DNA from: an uncultured Schlesneria sp.
GTDB taxonomy: Bacteria > Planctomycetota > Planctomycetia > Planctomycetales > Planctomycetaceae
Reading direction: 5' to 3'
Assembly: GCA_903840265.1 (NCBI GenBank)
Contig: CAIMFH010000137.1
Span: forward strand, 1-52,709
Length of the DNA: 52,709 nt
Shown: positions 41,628 to 49,866 of the stretch, in pieces
How the letters are laid out: the number at the start of each line of letters is the position of its first letter
Numbering within the stretch: position 1 is the first letter of the stretch
Program-made: the position numbers and the translations under genes
Notes under the pieces: model-generated
The model's database searches: none
Told to the model about the DNA's origin: nothing
Seen by the model: only the letters and a program-made list of their open reading frames with translations

Positions 41628-42107
41628 ATGCAAATCACGTACGACTGCCCCAAATGTCTGCAGCCCGAGCGCAGTGAAGTGACTGCCGCCAGCCAGGCGA
41701 TCATGTGCCCCGATTGCCAGTGGACTCGTCCGATTGGCGAAGGGGATCTGCAGGGTGAACTGCCCACCAGATGCCTGGCCTGCGGATGCCAGGATCTGTG
41801 GCGACAGAAGGACTTCTCGCAGACATTGGGCGTGGCGATTGTGGCCCTGGGTGTCGTTCTCAGCACCGTGGCCATGGCCTACATGCAGCCGGAGTTGTCG
41901 CTGGGCATCTTGATGGTGTTCGCACTCGCCGACATGATCTTGTTCGTCGTCATGCGCGATTGCCTGGTCTGCTATCGCTGTCATGCCAGATTCCGTCGCA
42001 TCCCGAACCTCGAACAGGTGGGAGCATTCGACCTTGAGGTGAATGAACGTTATCGTCAGGAAGCAATTCGGCTCAAACAAGCAGAACAATCCGTCGCTCC
42101 GCGGTAG
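41628..42107 (+). CDS. Zinc-ribbon membrane protein, unknown
   Basis: A 159-aa protein. The N-terminus has paired ligands CPKC and CPDC (about 7-10 and 27-30), a third pair CLAC followed by CQ (about 49-54), and a CYRC after the membrane region. Two hydrophobic helices, VAIVALGVVLSTVAMAYM and LGILMVFALADMILFVVM, separate the cysteine clusters, placing the ribbons on the same side of the membrane. This resembles small multi-ribbon membrane proteins of unknown function. It lies in a tight co-directional run (44 bases after the previous gene, 60 before the next), but the neighbours do not reveal a role. Confidence 0.8.
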   Translation: MQITYDCPKCLQPERSEVTAASQAIMCPDCQWTRPIGEGDLQGELPTRCLACGCQDLWRQKDFSQTLGVAIVALGVVLSTVAMAYMQPELSLGILMVFALADMILFVVMRDCLVCYRCHARFRRIPNLEQVGAFDLEVNERYRQEAIRLKQAEQSVAPR

Positions 42108-42167
42108 GACCGTCGCTTTGTAACGTTCGTCGATCTTCGTTGACCCTTCATCTCATCAGAATGACCC

Positions 42168-45140
42168 ATGGACGCCCGGCAGACGAGACTCGTCGAAGAC
42201 TTGGCTGGTGTGTTCCGGGGTGAACTCGCGTGCGATCAGATTTCCACGTCGCTGTACGCGAGCGATGGAAGTCTGCATCAGATCACGCCGATGGCCGTTG
42301 CGTGCCCGCTCGATGGTGACGACTTGGCGACATTAGTCACCTACGCGGCCGAGCAAAACCTGCCGCTGGTCGCGCGTGGAGCGGGAACCAGCGTGGGAGG
42401 CGAGGCGCTGGGAAGTGGGATCATCGTCGATTTCGCGCGGCACATGAATGCAATTGAGCACGTCAACGACCAGACGGTGCGGGTCCAACCCGGTGTGGTT
42501 CATAGCGTACTTAATCGAACCTTGGCGAAAACAGGTCGCTGCTTCGCACCGGATCCGTCCAATTCGGCCACGACGACCATCGGCAGCATGCTGGCCCTGG
42601 ATGCCGCGGGATCGCACTCGATTCGAATTGGCTCAACCCGGGATCACGTAATCAGCATTGATGCGATGCTCGCCAGCAAGGCTAGATTCACGGCCGAATT
42701 GGAGCCGTTGAATCATCTCGCCGCCGACGGGTCCAACGGATCATTGGCCAAGCGAGAGATCGTTAGTCAGTTGGCAATCCTGCTGGCTGAGCATGCCGAA
42801 CTGATTGGCGAGAAACAGCCGGCCAGCCTGCCACGAAATCGGGCGGGCTACTTTTTGAGAGGCGTGCTGACACCGACGCATCTGAATCTGGCCAAGCTGC
42901 TGGTCGGGTCTGAAGGAACACTGGCTCTTTTCACATCGGCCACACTTCGAGTCACCGCTTTACCGGCCCACCGAGGGGCGATGTTGATTTCGTTTGGATC
43001 GTTGGAAGGAGCCGTGCAGGCGGTCACCAACATCGCCGTCGACCGCCCCAGTGCTTGCGATCTGCTGGATCGCCGGCTACTGACGCTTGCTCGGGAGACC
43101 GACACGCGGTTCGAGCGATTGCTGCCGGCGAATGCAGAAGCAGCGATCCTGGTGGAACATGTCGGCTTCAGCGAAAACGAAGTGGCCGGCAAACTGACCA
43201 GTCTGGCGAAACGTTTGGGAGAACTCACCGATTCGGGGGCGACCGCGTTTGTGGCGCGCACGTTGGAAGAGCTGGACTTCCTCTGGTCGCTGCCGTTGCG
43301 CGTGGTTCCACTTCTCAATGGCGTGCGGACTCCCTCAAGCAGTCCGTTGCCGTTCGTTGAAGATATCTCCGTCCCTCCCGAAGCGTTGGAGGAATTCGTC
43401 GTCCGGATGCGGCGGATTCTGCAACGGCACGAGGTGACGGCGTCGCTCTATTCGCATGCAGCGGTGGGCCAATTGCATATTCGCCCGTTTCTGCCGCGAC
43501 CAACACTGCATGACGGCCCGCGACTGGAAGCATTGGCCCGCGATCTTTATCACGCAGCCCTGTCACTCGGCGGATCAATCAGCGGCGAACACGGATTGGG
43601 GCTGTCGCGGACGGCTTTTTTGAGATCGCAATACGGTGAACTGTATCGTGTCTTTCAACAGGTGAAGGATCTGTTTGATCCGCAACATCTGCTGAATCCG
43701 GGCAAGGTGCTATCGGATGATCCACATCTGACTGTGCATCATCTTCGTCCCGTCCCCGCAATCGAAGTCGACCCTGCGTCCAACGGGAAACCGGCACCAC
43801 AACTCTACGATTTGCAGTCCAACTGGACGGCCGTCGAAATGAGCGCCGAAGCAGCGTCATGCCATGGCTGCGGCGCGTGCCGCACTCAAGAACCTGAACT
43901 GCGGATGTGTCCGTTCTTTCGAGTGGAGCAGTCAGAAAGCCGATCACCACGTGCGAAGGCAAATGCCGTTCGCGCGGTGTTTGACGGTCGCGTGCCGACT
44001 CATGATCTGGCGTCCCCTGAAATGCGGAAGCTGGCCGATCTTTGCTTTAACTGCAAACAGTGCGAAGACGAGTGCCCGAATCACGTCGACATCCCGCGAC
44101 TCATGATCGAGACGAAGGCTCAGTATCTCGCCAGTAATGGACCAAGGACATCAGAGTGGTTTCTCTCTCGAGTTCATTCGTGGGGCAATTTCCTCTGCGG
44201 CATCTCGTGGTTGGTGAATCCGATCCTGGGCAATTCGTTCTCGCGCTGGGTCTTGGAACGCACGCTAGGTGTCGCCGCGGACCGTCGGCTGCCACCTTTG
44301 GCTCGGCGCCCGTTCTTAAAGGCCGCCCGCCGCGAATGGACCGCCCCGCCAGCATCCGTGCGAAACGGTCAGCCAGTGGTCTACTTTGTTGATCACTTCG
44401 CGAACTTTCATGACACGGAACTGGCGACGGCCTTTGTGCGGATCCTGGAATTCAACGGTCAGAAGGTTCATGTGCCGACTCGACAGTTGCCTTCGGGAAT
44501 GGCGCTCATCTCGATGGGTGATTTCGATGCGGCTCGCCAGATTGCGGAAGCCAACATTCGGGTTCTTGCCGATTTCGCTCGCGAAGGAAGCCCCATCGTT
44601 TGTACCGAACCGGCCGCTGCGGTTTGCCTGAAGTATGAGTACCCCAAGCTGGTTAACCATCCCGATGCGGCCGTGGTTGCCGATGCTGTTGTGGAAGCCG
44701 GGGCGTTCTTGATGGGACTTCGGCGTAATGGCCAACTTCGAACCGAATTCAACGAGCTTCCACTCACTGCCACCTATCACACTCCCTGCCACCTCAAGTC
44801 GCTGGGGCCGTCCACGCCTCTGGCAGACCTCTGCAGTTTGATCCCCTCGTTCACCGCCTTACGGCCAGAAAATGGCTGCTCAGGCTTGGCCGGGACGTTT
44901 GGACTGACGCGAGAGCATTTTCAGGAATCTCTCGACATTGGCCGCGATCTGATCGAACGGATGCGGGCGGACGACCATCAATTGGGGCTGACCGAATGCA
45001 GTAGCTGTCGCATGCAGATGGAACAGCGAACCCCCACGCCGACCTTACATCCTCTCAAGGTGCTGGCACTCGCGTACGGCTTGATGCCGGAGATCCAGCG
45101 TCGGCTGAGACCGAACACTCGCCGACGAACGACGACCTAG
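42168..45140 (+). CDS. FAD-linked oxidase / Fe-S / CCG fusion oxidoreductase (D-lactate/glycolate dehydrogenase-like)
   Basis: A 990-aa protein joining GlcD-like and GlcF-like parts. The FAD-binding domain (about 35-210) has VARGAGTSVGGEALGSGIIV and GCFAPDPSNS-type CFAPDPSNSATTTIGSM. The FAD-oxidase C-domain ends with ISGEHGLGLSRTAFL and LFDPQHLLNPGKVL. Two ferredoxin-type clusters follow: CHGCGACRTQEPELRMCP (about 565) and CFNCKQCEDECPNHVDIP (about 626). The CCG domain has YHTPCHLKSLG, CSGLAGTFGL and CSSCRMQMEQ. Such fusions oxidise 2-hydroxyacids (D-lactate, glycolate and relatives) and pass electrons on to the respiratory chain. The specific substrate cannot be read from the sequence. The length is normal for the fused form. 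ATG 42168 lacks a strong SD. Confidence 0.93.
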   Translation: MDARQTRLVEDLAGVFRGELACDQISTSLYASDGSLHQITPMAVACPLDGDDLATLVTYAAEQNLPLVARGAGTSVGGEALGSGIIVDFARHMNAIEHVNDQTVRVQPGVVHSVLNRTLAKTGRCFAPDPSNSATTTIGSMLALDAAGSHSIRIGSTRDHVISIDAMLASKARFTAELEPLNHLAADGSNGSLAKREIVSQLAILLAEHAELIGEKQPASLPRNRAGYFLRGVLTPTHLNLAKLLVGSEGTLALFTSATLRVTALPAHRGAMLISFGSLEGAVQAVTNIAVDRPSACDLLDRRLLTLARETDTRFERLLPANAEAAILVEHVGFSENEVAGKLTSLAKRLGELTDSGATAFVARTLEELDFLWSLPLRVVPLLNGVRTPSSSPLPFVEDISVPPEALEEFVVRMRRILQRHEVTASLYSHAAVGQLHIRPFLPRPTLHDGPRLEALARDLYHAALSLGGSISGEHGLGLSRTAFLRSQYGELYRVFQQVKDLFDPQHLLNPGKVLSDDPHLTVHHLRPVPAIEVDPASNGKPAPQLYDLQSNWTAVEMSAEAASCHGCGACRTQEPELRMCPFFRVEQSESRSPRAKANAVRAVFDGRVPTHDLASPEMRKLADLCFNCKQCEDECPNHVDIPRLMIETKAQYLASNGPRTSEWFLSRVHSWGNFLCGISWLVNPILGNSFSRWVLERTLGVAADRRLPPLARRPFLKAARREWTAPPASVRNGQPVVYFVDHFANFHDTELATAFVRILEFNGQKVHVPTRQLPSGMALISMGDFDAARQIAEANIRVLADFAREGSPIVCTEPAAAVCLKYEYPKLVNHPDAAVVADAVVEAGAFLMGLRRNGQLRTEFNELPLTATYHTPCHLKSLGPSTPLADLCSLIPSFTALRPENGCSGLAGTFGLTREHFQESLDIGRDLIERMRADDHQLGLTECSSCRMQMEQRTPTPTLHPLKVLALAYGLMPEIQRRLRPNTRRRTTT

Positions 45141-45370
45141 AGTCGAGGATTCCCGAAGCACGCGAACACCGCAGGACCTGCCGCGCCTCGTTACAGGTTA
45201 CCCAGTCTTCCTGACCGATACCGGATGATCCGTCCCATTCAGATTCGGTACAGGCGGCTGCTCAAAATGACGATTTTGCGGACTGGAGCGGTCATGTCGG
45301 CTGTCTCCACGAGTCCACGGTTACCTCCAGATTGCGCGACGCTCCGCCATTCGGGAAAGGATGTCCTGGC

Positions 45371-47575
45371 ATGGCTGCCCGAGTCCGACTGATCCTGACA
45401 CTCCACAATCATCAACCCATCGGCAATTTTGATGGGGTCTTCGAGAATGCGTATCGCGACAGCTACTCGCCATTCTTGGATGTCCTGGAAGAATTTCCCG
45501 AGCTGCCAGTGGTGCTGCATATTTCCGGCAGCCTGCTCGACTGGCTGACCGAACATCATCCAGAGTACGTCGCCCGCGTGAAGCAGCTTGTCCAGCGAGG
45601 GCAAGTCGAACTATTGGGCGGTCCGTATTACGAATCGATCCTCGCTTGCATTCCCCGTCGCGATCGCCTGGGCCAGATTCGGGCCTACAAGCAGCACTTG
45701 GAACAGCTCTTTGAGACCCAGGTTCGCGGCATGTGGGTTCCGGAACGCGTCTGGGAACAGGCGTTTGCCGGTGATATCGCCGAAGCCGGGATGGAATACA
45801 CGCTGCTCGACGATTCGCACTTCCGCAATGCCGGGATGAACGACGACGAACTTTATAGCTATCAGCTCACGGAAGAAGATGGTCGCCTGCTGAAAGTCTT
45901 TGCGGGCGGCGAACGCCTGCGGTACTTGATCCCGTATCGTGATCCACAGGAAACCATCAACTACTGTCGCGAGATCGCAGAGCGATTCTCCAACGCAGTG
46001 CTGGTCTTTGGCGATGACGGCGAGAAATTCGGCGTCTGGCCTGGATCGAAAGACCTCGTTTTCCGTGACCAATGGTTGCGTCGTTTCTTCACGGCCCTGC
46101 GCGACAATCGCGATTGGTTGCAGGTGACGACCATGGCCGAGACGGTCGATCATGTCTCGCCCGGTGGTCGAGTCTACCTGCCGGATGCCAGCTATCGTGA
46201 GATGACCGAATGGGCCTTGCCGACCGATAAGCAGGGGCATTTCCGTCACCTGATTCGCGAGCAAGAGCAACGCCATGACTGGCATCGCTTCAAGCAATTC
46301 GTCCGCGCCGGTTTCTGGAGAAACTTCCTGGTGAAGTACCCGGAAGCAAACGAGATGTACTCGCGCATGCTGCAGGTCAGCCGACGGGTCGAAGAGGCCG
46401 CGGCCTCCACCGATGATCCGGAATCGATGCGACTGATCGAAGATGCTCGTGTCGAACTGTATCAGGCGCAGTGCAACTGTCCGTATTGGCACGGGGCCTT
46501 CGGGGGCCTTTACCTGCCGCATCTGCGAAATGCGATCTATTCCAAGCTGATCACTGCCGACACCTTGCTGGAGCGTGCGGCCGGTCGGCGCGGCCAATGG
46601 GTCGATATCCAAGCGGATGACTTCAATCTGGACGCCCGCAAGGAATTGCGTTTGGCGGGCGATCGGATGATCGGATACCTGGCTCCAGGTCGCGGCGGCC
46701 ATCTCTACGAATTGGACGTCCGCACGATCCAAGTCAACTTGCTGGCGACGCTCAACCGCCGCCCCGAACCGTATCACGACAAGATCCGTCAGCACGCTGG
46801 CCAAGCCAGTTCGACAGGCGGTGGCGTCGATCCCAACGGCGGCATCTGCTTCAAGCAGCCGGACCTTGATCAGAAGCTGCAATACGACAATTGGCCTCGC
46901 AAGAGCCTGGTCGATCATTTCTTCCAGCCGGGGCTATTGTACGACGCGTTCGCCCAAGGGCACGGCGAGCTCGGGGACTTCTGCGAAGGGGTCTATCAGT
47001 CGAAATTACGCCGCAGTGCGGATCGAGTGGAAGCGTGCATGTGGCGCGAGGGCAAACTGGGCCCCTTCGGTTGCAAGCTGACCAAAACGGTGGCTCTCGA
47101 CCTGGCAGATTCGGGGACGCTGGATGTCGTCTACACGCTGGAAAACCTGCCGGCCAATGTGCCGATTCATTTTGGCGTGGAATTCAACTTCGCTGCCATG
47201 CCGGCCGGAGCGTCCGACCGCTATTACTACGGTGAGAGTGGCCAATCGCTAGGGACGCTCGATTCGCGACTGAGCACCTCGAACATCAGTCGCTTCGGCC
47301 TGGTTGATGAATGGCTCGGAATCGATGTCGCGCTGGAATCGTCACAACCGGCCTCCTTCTGGACGCTGCCCATTCAAACGGTCAGTCAATCCGAAAGCGG
47401 ATTTGAGTTGGTCCATCAAAGCTGCGCGGTCGTTCCGCACTGGCAGTTTGTGGCTCCGGCGGATGGCAGGTGGACGGTTAGACTGTGTCTCTCGATCGAT
47501 ACCACGGTCTCGCAGGCCCGAGCATTGGCAGCACTGCGCCCAAGTACCCGAGAATTGACGGGTGCCACTGGCTGA
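45371..47575 (+). CDS. GH57 4-alpha-glucanotransferase (DUF1925/DUF1926 type)
   Basis: A 734-aa cytoplasmic enzyme of glycoside hydrolase family 57 that transfers alpha-1,4-glucan segments, acting in starch or glycogen metabolism. The N-terminal catalytic barrel starts LILTLHNHQPIGNFDGVFE. The nucleophile is Glu125 in WVPERVWE and the acid/base lies in FGDDGEKFGVWP (Asp215/216), agreeing with Glu123/Asp214 of the Thermococcus litoralis enzyme. The C-terminal DUF1925/DUF1926 regions follow (CPYWHGAFGGLYLPHLR, RFGLVDEWLGIDVAL). ATG 45371 is chosen for AAGGA ten bases upstream and family N-terminus; the longer frame adds 13 residues without support. Confidence 0.93.
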   Translation: MAARVRLILTLHNHQPIGNFDGVFENAYRDSYSPFLDVLEEFPELPVVLHISGSLLDWLTEHHPEYVARVKQLVQRGQVELLGGPYYESILACIPRRDRLGQIRAYKQHLEQLFETQVRGMWVPERVWEQAFAGDIAEAGMEYTLLDDSHFRNAGMNDDELYSYQLTEEDGRLLKVFAGGERLRYLIPYRDPQETINYCREIAERFSNAVLVFGDDGEKFGVWPGSKDLVFRDQWLRRFFTALRDNRDWLQVTTMAETVDHVSPGGRVYLPDASYREMTEWALPTDKQGHFRHLIREQEQRHDWHRFKQFVRAGFWRNFLVKYPEANEMYSRMLQVSRRVEEAAASTDDPESMRLIEDARVELYQAQCNCPYWHGAFGGLYLPHLRNAIYSKLITADTLLERAAGRRGQWVDIQADDFNLDARKELRLAGDRMIGYLAPGRGGHLYELDVRTIQVNLLATLNRRPEPYHDKIRQHAGQASSTGGGVDPNGGICFKQPDLDQKLQYDNWPRKSLVDHFFQPGLLYDAFAQGHGELGDFCEGVYQSKLRRSADRVEACMWREGKLGPFGCKLTKTVALDLADSGTLDVVYTLENLPANVPIHFGVEFNFAAMPAGASDRYYYGESGQSLGTLDSRLSTSNISRFGLVDEWLGIDVALESSQPASFWTLPIQTVSQSESGFELVHQSCAVVPHWQFVAPADGRWTVRLCLSIDTTVSQARALAALRPSTRELTGATG

Positions 47576-47650
47576 TCCAGATTCGGAGCTTAATGCGGAT
47601 TGCGAAGGCTTTCACGCCAAGCAATTTCGCGACCTCAAAGAATTTCCAGA

Positions 47651-47677
47651 GGCGCTTCAAGCAAAGCCTGAAGCGCC
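47651..47677 (+). terminator. Hairpin after the GH57 gene
   Basis: GGCGCTTCA-(9)-TGAAGCGCC is a perfect 9-bp stem 75 bases after the stop. No T-run follows, so it is only a possible terminator. Confidence 0.45.
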
Positions 47678-47834
47678 CCTGGATACTGATCTGCAAGTGC
47701 GGGCCAACGCGTGCAGTCAGCATTTCACACTATGGCAGTTTGCGTGCCCATTCCAAAAAATGTGTTCCGGAGCAGAATGCATTTTGATTTAGCCATGTCA
47801 GGCCGCGAATTCAGCCTAAACTCCATGATATCGG

Positions 47835-47893
47835 GCGCTTTCATTTGATCAATAATAAATCAAATGTATTTATTTGCTGATCAATAAAAGCGC
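47835..47893. repeat. Nested AT-rich inverted repeat
   Basis: The outer arms GCGCTTT / AAAGCGC enclose CATTTGAT / ATCAAATG (47842-47866) and two TGATCAATAA units. By eye about 15 of 17 bases of the outer arms (GCGCTTTCATTTGATCA) match. The local base composition is unlike the surroundings. Confidence 0.65.
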
Positions 47894-48054
47894 GACAAAT
47901 CTATTGCCACCACCAAGTGGCCAGACTATGCAAAAGCGAAGCCAACTTCGGCTGGATATTGGTCACTCCATTCTGTGTGGACAAATGACTAAACTGAGTC
48001 GATTCCGAGACCAGCAACCTCATCGATTCTCGAACGACAAGTCCGCGACCCACC

Positions 48055-48867
48055 ATGAGTGCAGCCACGCCCCCCAAACGAGATTTCATGACGGTCCCTC
48101 GCTTCACCGCAGCGAAGGGCCAACAGCGAAAGCTTTCCGTCATCACAGCTTACGACTATTTGTGGGCTGGACTTTATGACGAGGCCGGGATCGACGCGAT
48201 TCTTGTTGGCGATTCGCTGGGAATGGTAGTGCAGGGCCGCTCGACAACGCTGCCTGTCACGTTAGAGCAGATGATTTATCACGGCGAGATGGTGGCGCGA
48301 GCGGTCAAGAACGCATTAGTCATCGTTGATCTTCCGTTTATGACCTACCAGGTCAGTCCGGCCCAAGCCGTCGAAAATGCCGGCCGAGTTCTCAAGGAAA
48401 CGGGTGCAGCGGCGGTGAAACTGGAAGGGGGAGTCCATCAAGCGGCCACAATTCGGGCATTAGCCGAGGCCGATATCCCTGTGATGGCTCACGTCGGCAT
48501 GCGGCCGCAATCTGTGCGAAAGCTAGGCGGCATGTCCCGAGTCCAACGCGACGAAGCAGGATTAATGGCGGATTCGAAGGCGGCCGAAGAGGCGGGTGCG
48601 TTTGGAATCGTCCTGGAACTCATCCCGCGGGGACTCGCGGGCAAGATCACCGCGGCCCTGTCGATTCCAACGATCGGTATCGGAGCCGGTCCCGACTGCG
48701 ACGGCCAGGTTCTGGTCAGTTGCGACATGCTCGGCTTGTCGGGCTTCCAGCCACGGTTTCTGAAAAAGTACGCTGATCTTCGCTCCACGGTCATCGAAGC
48801 GACCAAGCAGTACATTCACGAAGTGGGCAACCAGACGTTTCCGGATCAGTCGCATTCGCACGAGTGA
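48055..48867 (+). CDS. panB: 3-methyl-2-oxobutanoate hydroxymethyltransferase
   Basis: A 270-aa TIM-barrel enzyme that adds a hydroxymethyl group from 5,10-methylene-THF to alpha-ketoisovalerate, the first committed step of pantothenate and CoA synthesis. Motifs are ITAYDYLWAGLYDEAGID, ILVGDSLGMVVQGRSTTLP, IVDLPFMTYQVSP, AAVKLEGGVHQA, AHVGMRPQSV, catalytic Glu in IVLELIPRGLA, and IGIGAGPDCDGQVLV. The metal-binding Asp residues of GDSLG and VDLPF are present. The family length is about 265-280 aa. panC and panD are not next to it within the window. The ATG at 48055 has no clear SD; ATG 48088 (MTVPRFTAAKG) is an alternative start. Confidence 0.96.
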   Translation: MSAATPPKRDFMTVPRFTAAKGQQRKLSVITAYDYLWAGLYDEAGIDAILVGDSLGMVVQGRSTTLPVTLEQMIYHGEMVARAVKNALVIVDLPFMTYQVSPAQAVENAGRVLKETGAAAVKLEGGVHQAATIRALAEADIPVMAHVGMRPQSVRKLGGMSRVQRDEAGLMADSKAAEEAGAFGIVLELIPRGLAGKITAALSIPTIGIGAGPDCDGQVLVSCDMLGLSGFQPRFLKKYADLRSTVIEATKQYIHEVGNQTFPDQSHSHE

Positions 48868-48977
48868 TCTAGACGATCATCGATTAGCGTGCACTCCACC
48901 TAACTGTGGCGTCCCCGCGAGCCAGATCCCACTGTGACTAACCCATGTTTCAACGCGAAAAGGAAGTGCGACCCGCA

Positions 48978-49739
48978 CTAGGTGGCAACGCGGACTGGCG
49001 TATCGCGAATGCGATCGAGTCCCAATAGAAACAAGTCGCGTAGTGCTCGGACCATTTCTTTGACGTTGATCTTCGATTGTCCGACGATTCGGTCTTCGAA
49101 GACGATCGGCGTTTCCGCAATCCGGCCACCGACACGAACGCAGCGGTAGAGCATTTCTTCCTGAAAGGCATAGCCGCGCGATCGAAACCGGTCGAAATCG
49201 ATCTGTTTCAATGTCGAAGTTCGATAGCAACGAAACGCCCCGCTGCAGTCTTGCGTCCGCAGCGCCAACAGTACTTGGGAATAGATATTGATTCCCTGGC
49301 TCATGAAGTGACGCTTGGGGCTCCAGCCGACGATCGCCCCGCCCGGAACATAGCGCGATCCCACTCCGACATCGGCGACAGCCATGCACGCCCGAACCGC
49401 GGCAAGATGACGGGGATGATGGCTGAAATCGGCGTCCATATTCAGAGCAAAGTCATAACCGTGATCGACGGCCCAGCGTAGACCCGCCAGGGTCGCCGCG
49501 CCCAACCCTTCCTTTTTCATTCTCAGCAACAGCAAGACTCGCGGATCTCGCTGCGCAAAGTCGCGAACAACTTGCGCCGTGCCGTCCGGTGAATTGTCGT
49601 CCACGACCAGCACATCCGCATCGGGCAACGCAGCCAACACCTGCGGAATCAGGTTGGCAATGTTTTCACGCTCGTTGTAGGTACAGATCGTGACGAGGGT
49701 CCGCCCGGAATTCGGGTCGGGCTTCAGTGTTGAGGACAT
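48978..49739 (-). CDS. GT2 polyprenol-phosphate mannosyl/glycosyltransferase (DPM1-like)
   Basis: A 253-aa family 2 glycosyltransferase: TICTYNERENIANLIPQVL, the nucleotide-binding VLVVDDNSPDGTAQVVRD, LGAATLAGLRWAVDHGYD, the D-x-D-like MDADFSHHPRH, GSRYVPGG and the C-terminal FRCYRTSTLKQIDFDRFRSR and EDRIVGQSKIN. This pattern is that of dolichol/polyprenol-phosphate mannose synthase, which charges a lipid carrier with mannose or another sugar from GDP/UDP-sugar on the cytoplasmic side. No C-terminal membrane helices are present, as in the soluble subtype. The exact sugar is unknown. The ATG at 49739 has only a weak SD. Confidence 0.92.
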   Translation of the reverse strand: MSSTLKPDPNSGRTLVTICTYNERENIANLIPQVLAALPDADVLVVDDNSPDGTAQVVRDFAQRDPRVLLLLRMKKEGLGAATLAGLRWAVDHGYDFALNMDADFSHHPRHLAAVRACMAVADVGVGSRYVPGGAIVGWSPKRHFMSQGINIYSQVLLALRTQDCSGAFRCYRTSTLKQIDFDRFRSRGYAFQEEMLYRCVRVGGRIAETPIVFEDRIVGQSKINVKEMVRALRDLFLLGLDRIRDTPVRVAT

Positions 49740-49866
49740 TCGAGATTCCGCAAGTCGCGAGTCGTTCTACCTTTAGAACAGGCAGAGACCGCAGGGTCAG
49801 TCGGTTGTTGCCGAATTGGCGAGCGGCAGGATAACAACCAACCTCTGTCGGAGGGAAGAAAGAGGC

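Larger units (their letters stand above)
47576..48054. other. AT-richer intergenic region with nested dyads
   Basis: 480 bases without a supported gene: short frames on both strands lack SD and family. It includes a hairpin at 47651-47677 and a nested, AT-rich inverted repeat at 47835-47893. The promoter of panB should be in the last 150 bases. Confidence 0.5.

Noticed and set aside
45611-46918. 435-codon antisense frame inside the GH57 gene
   Set aside because: Covers the catalytic motifs of GH57 on the other strand; repetitive Gln/Arg/Ile composition with no family.
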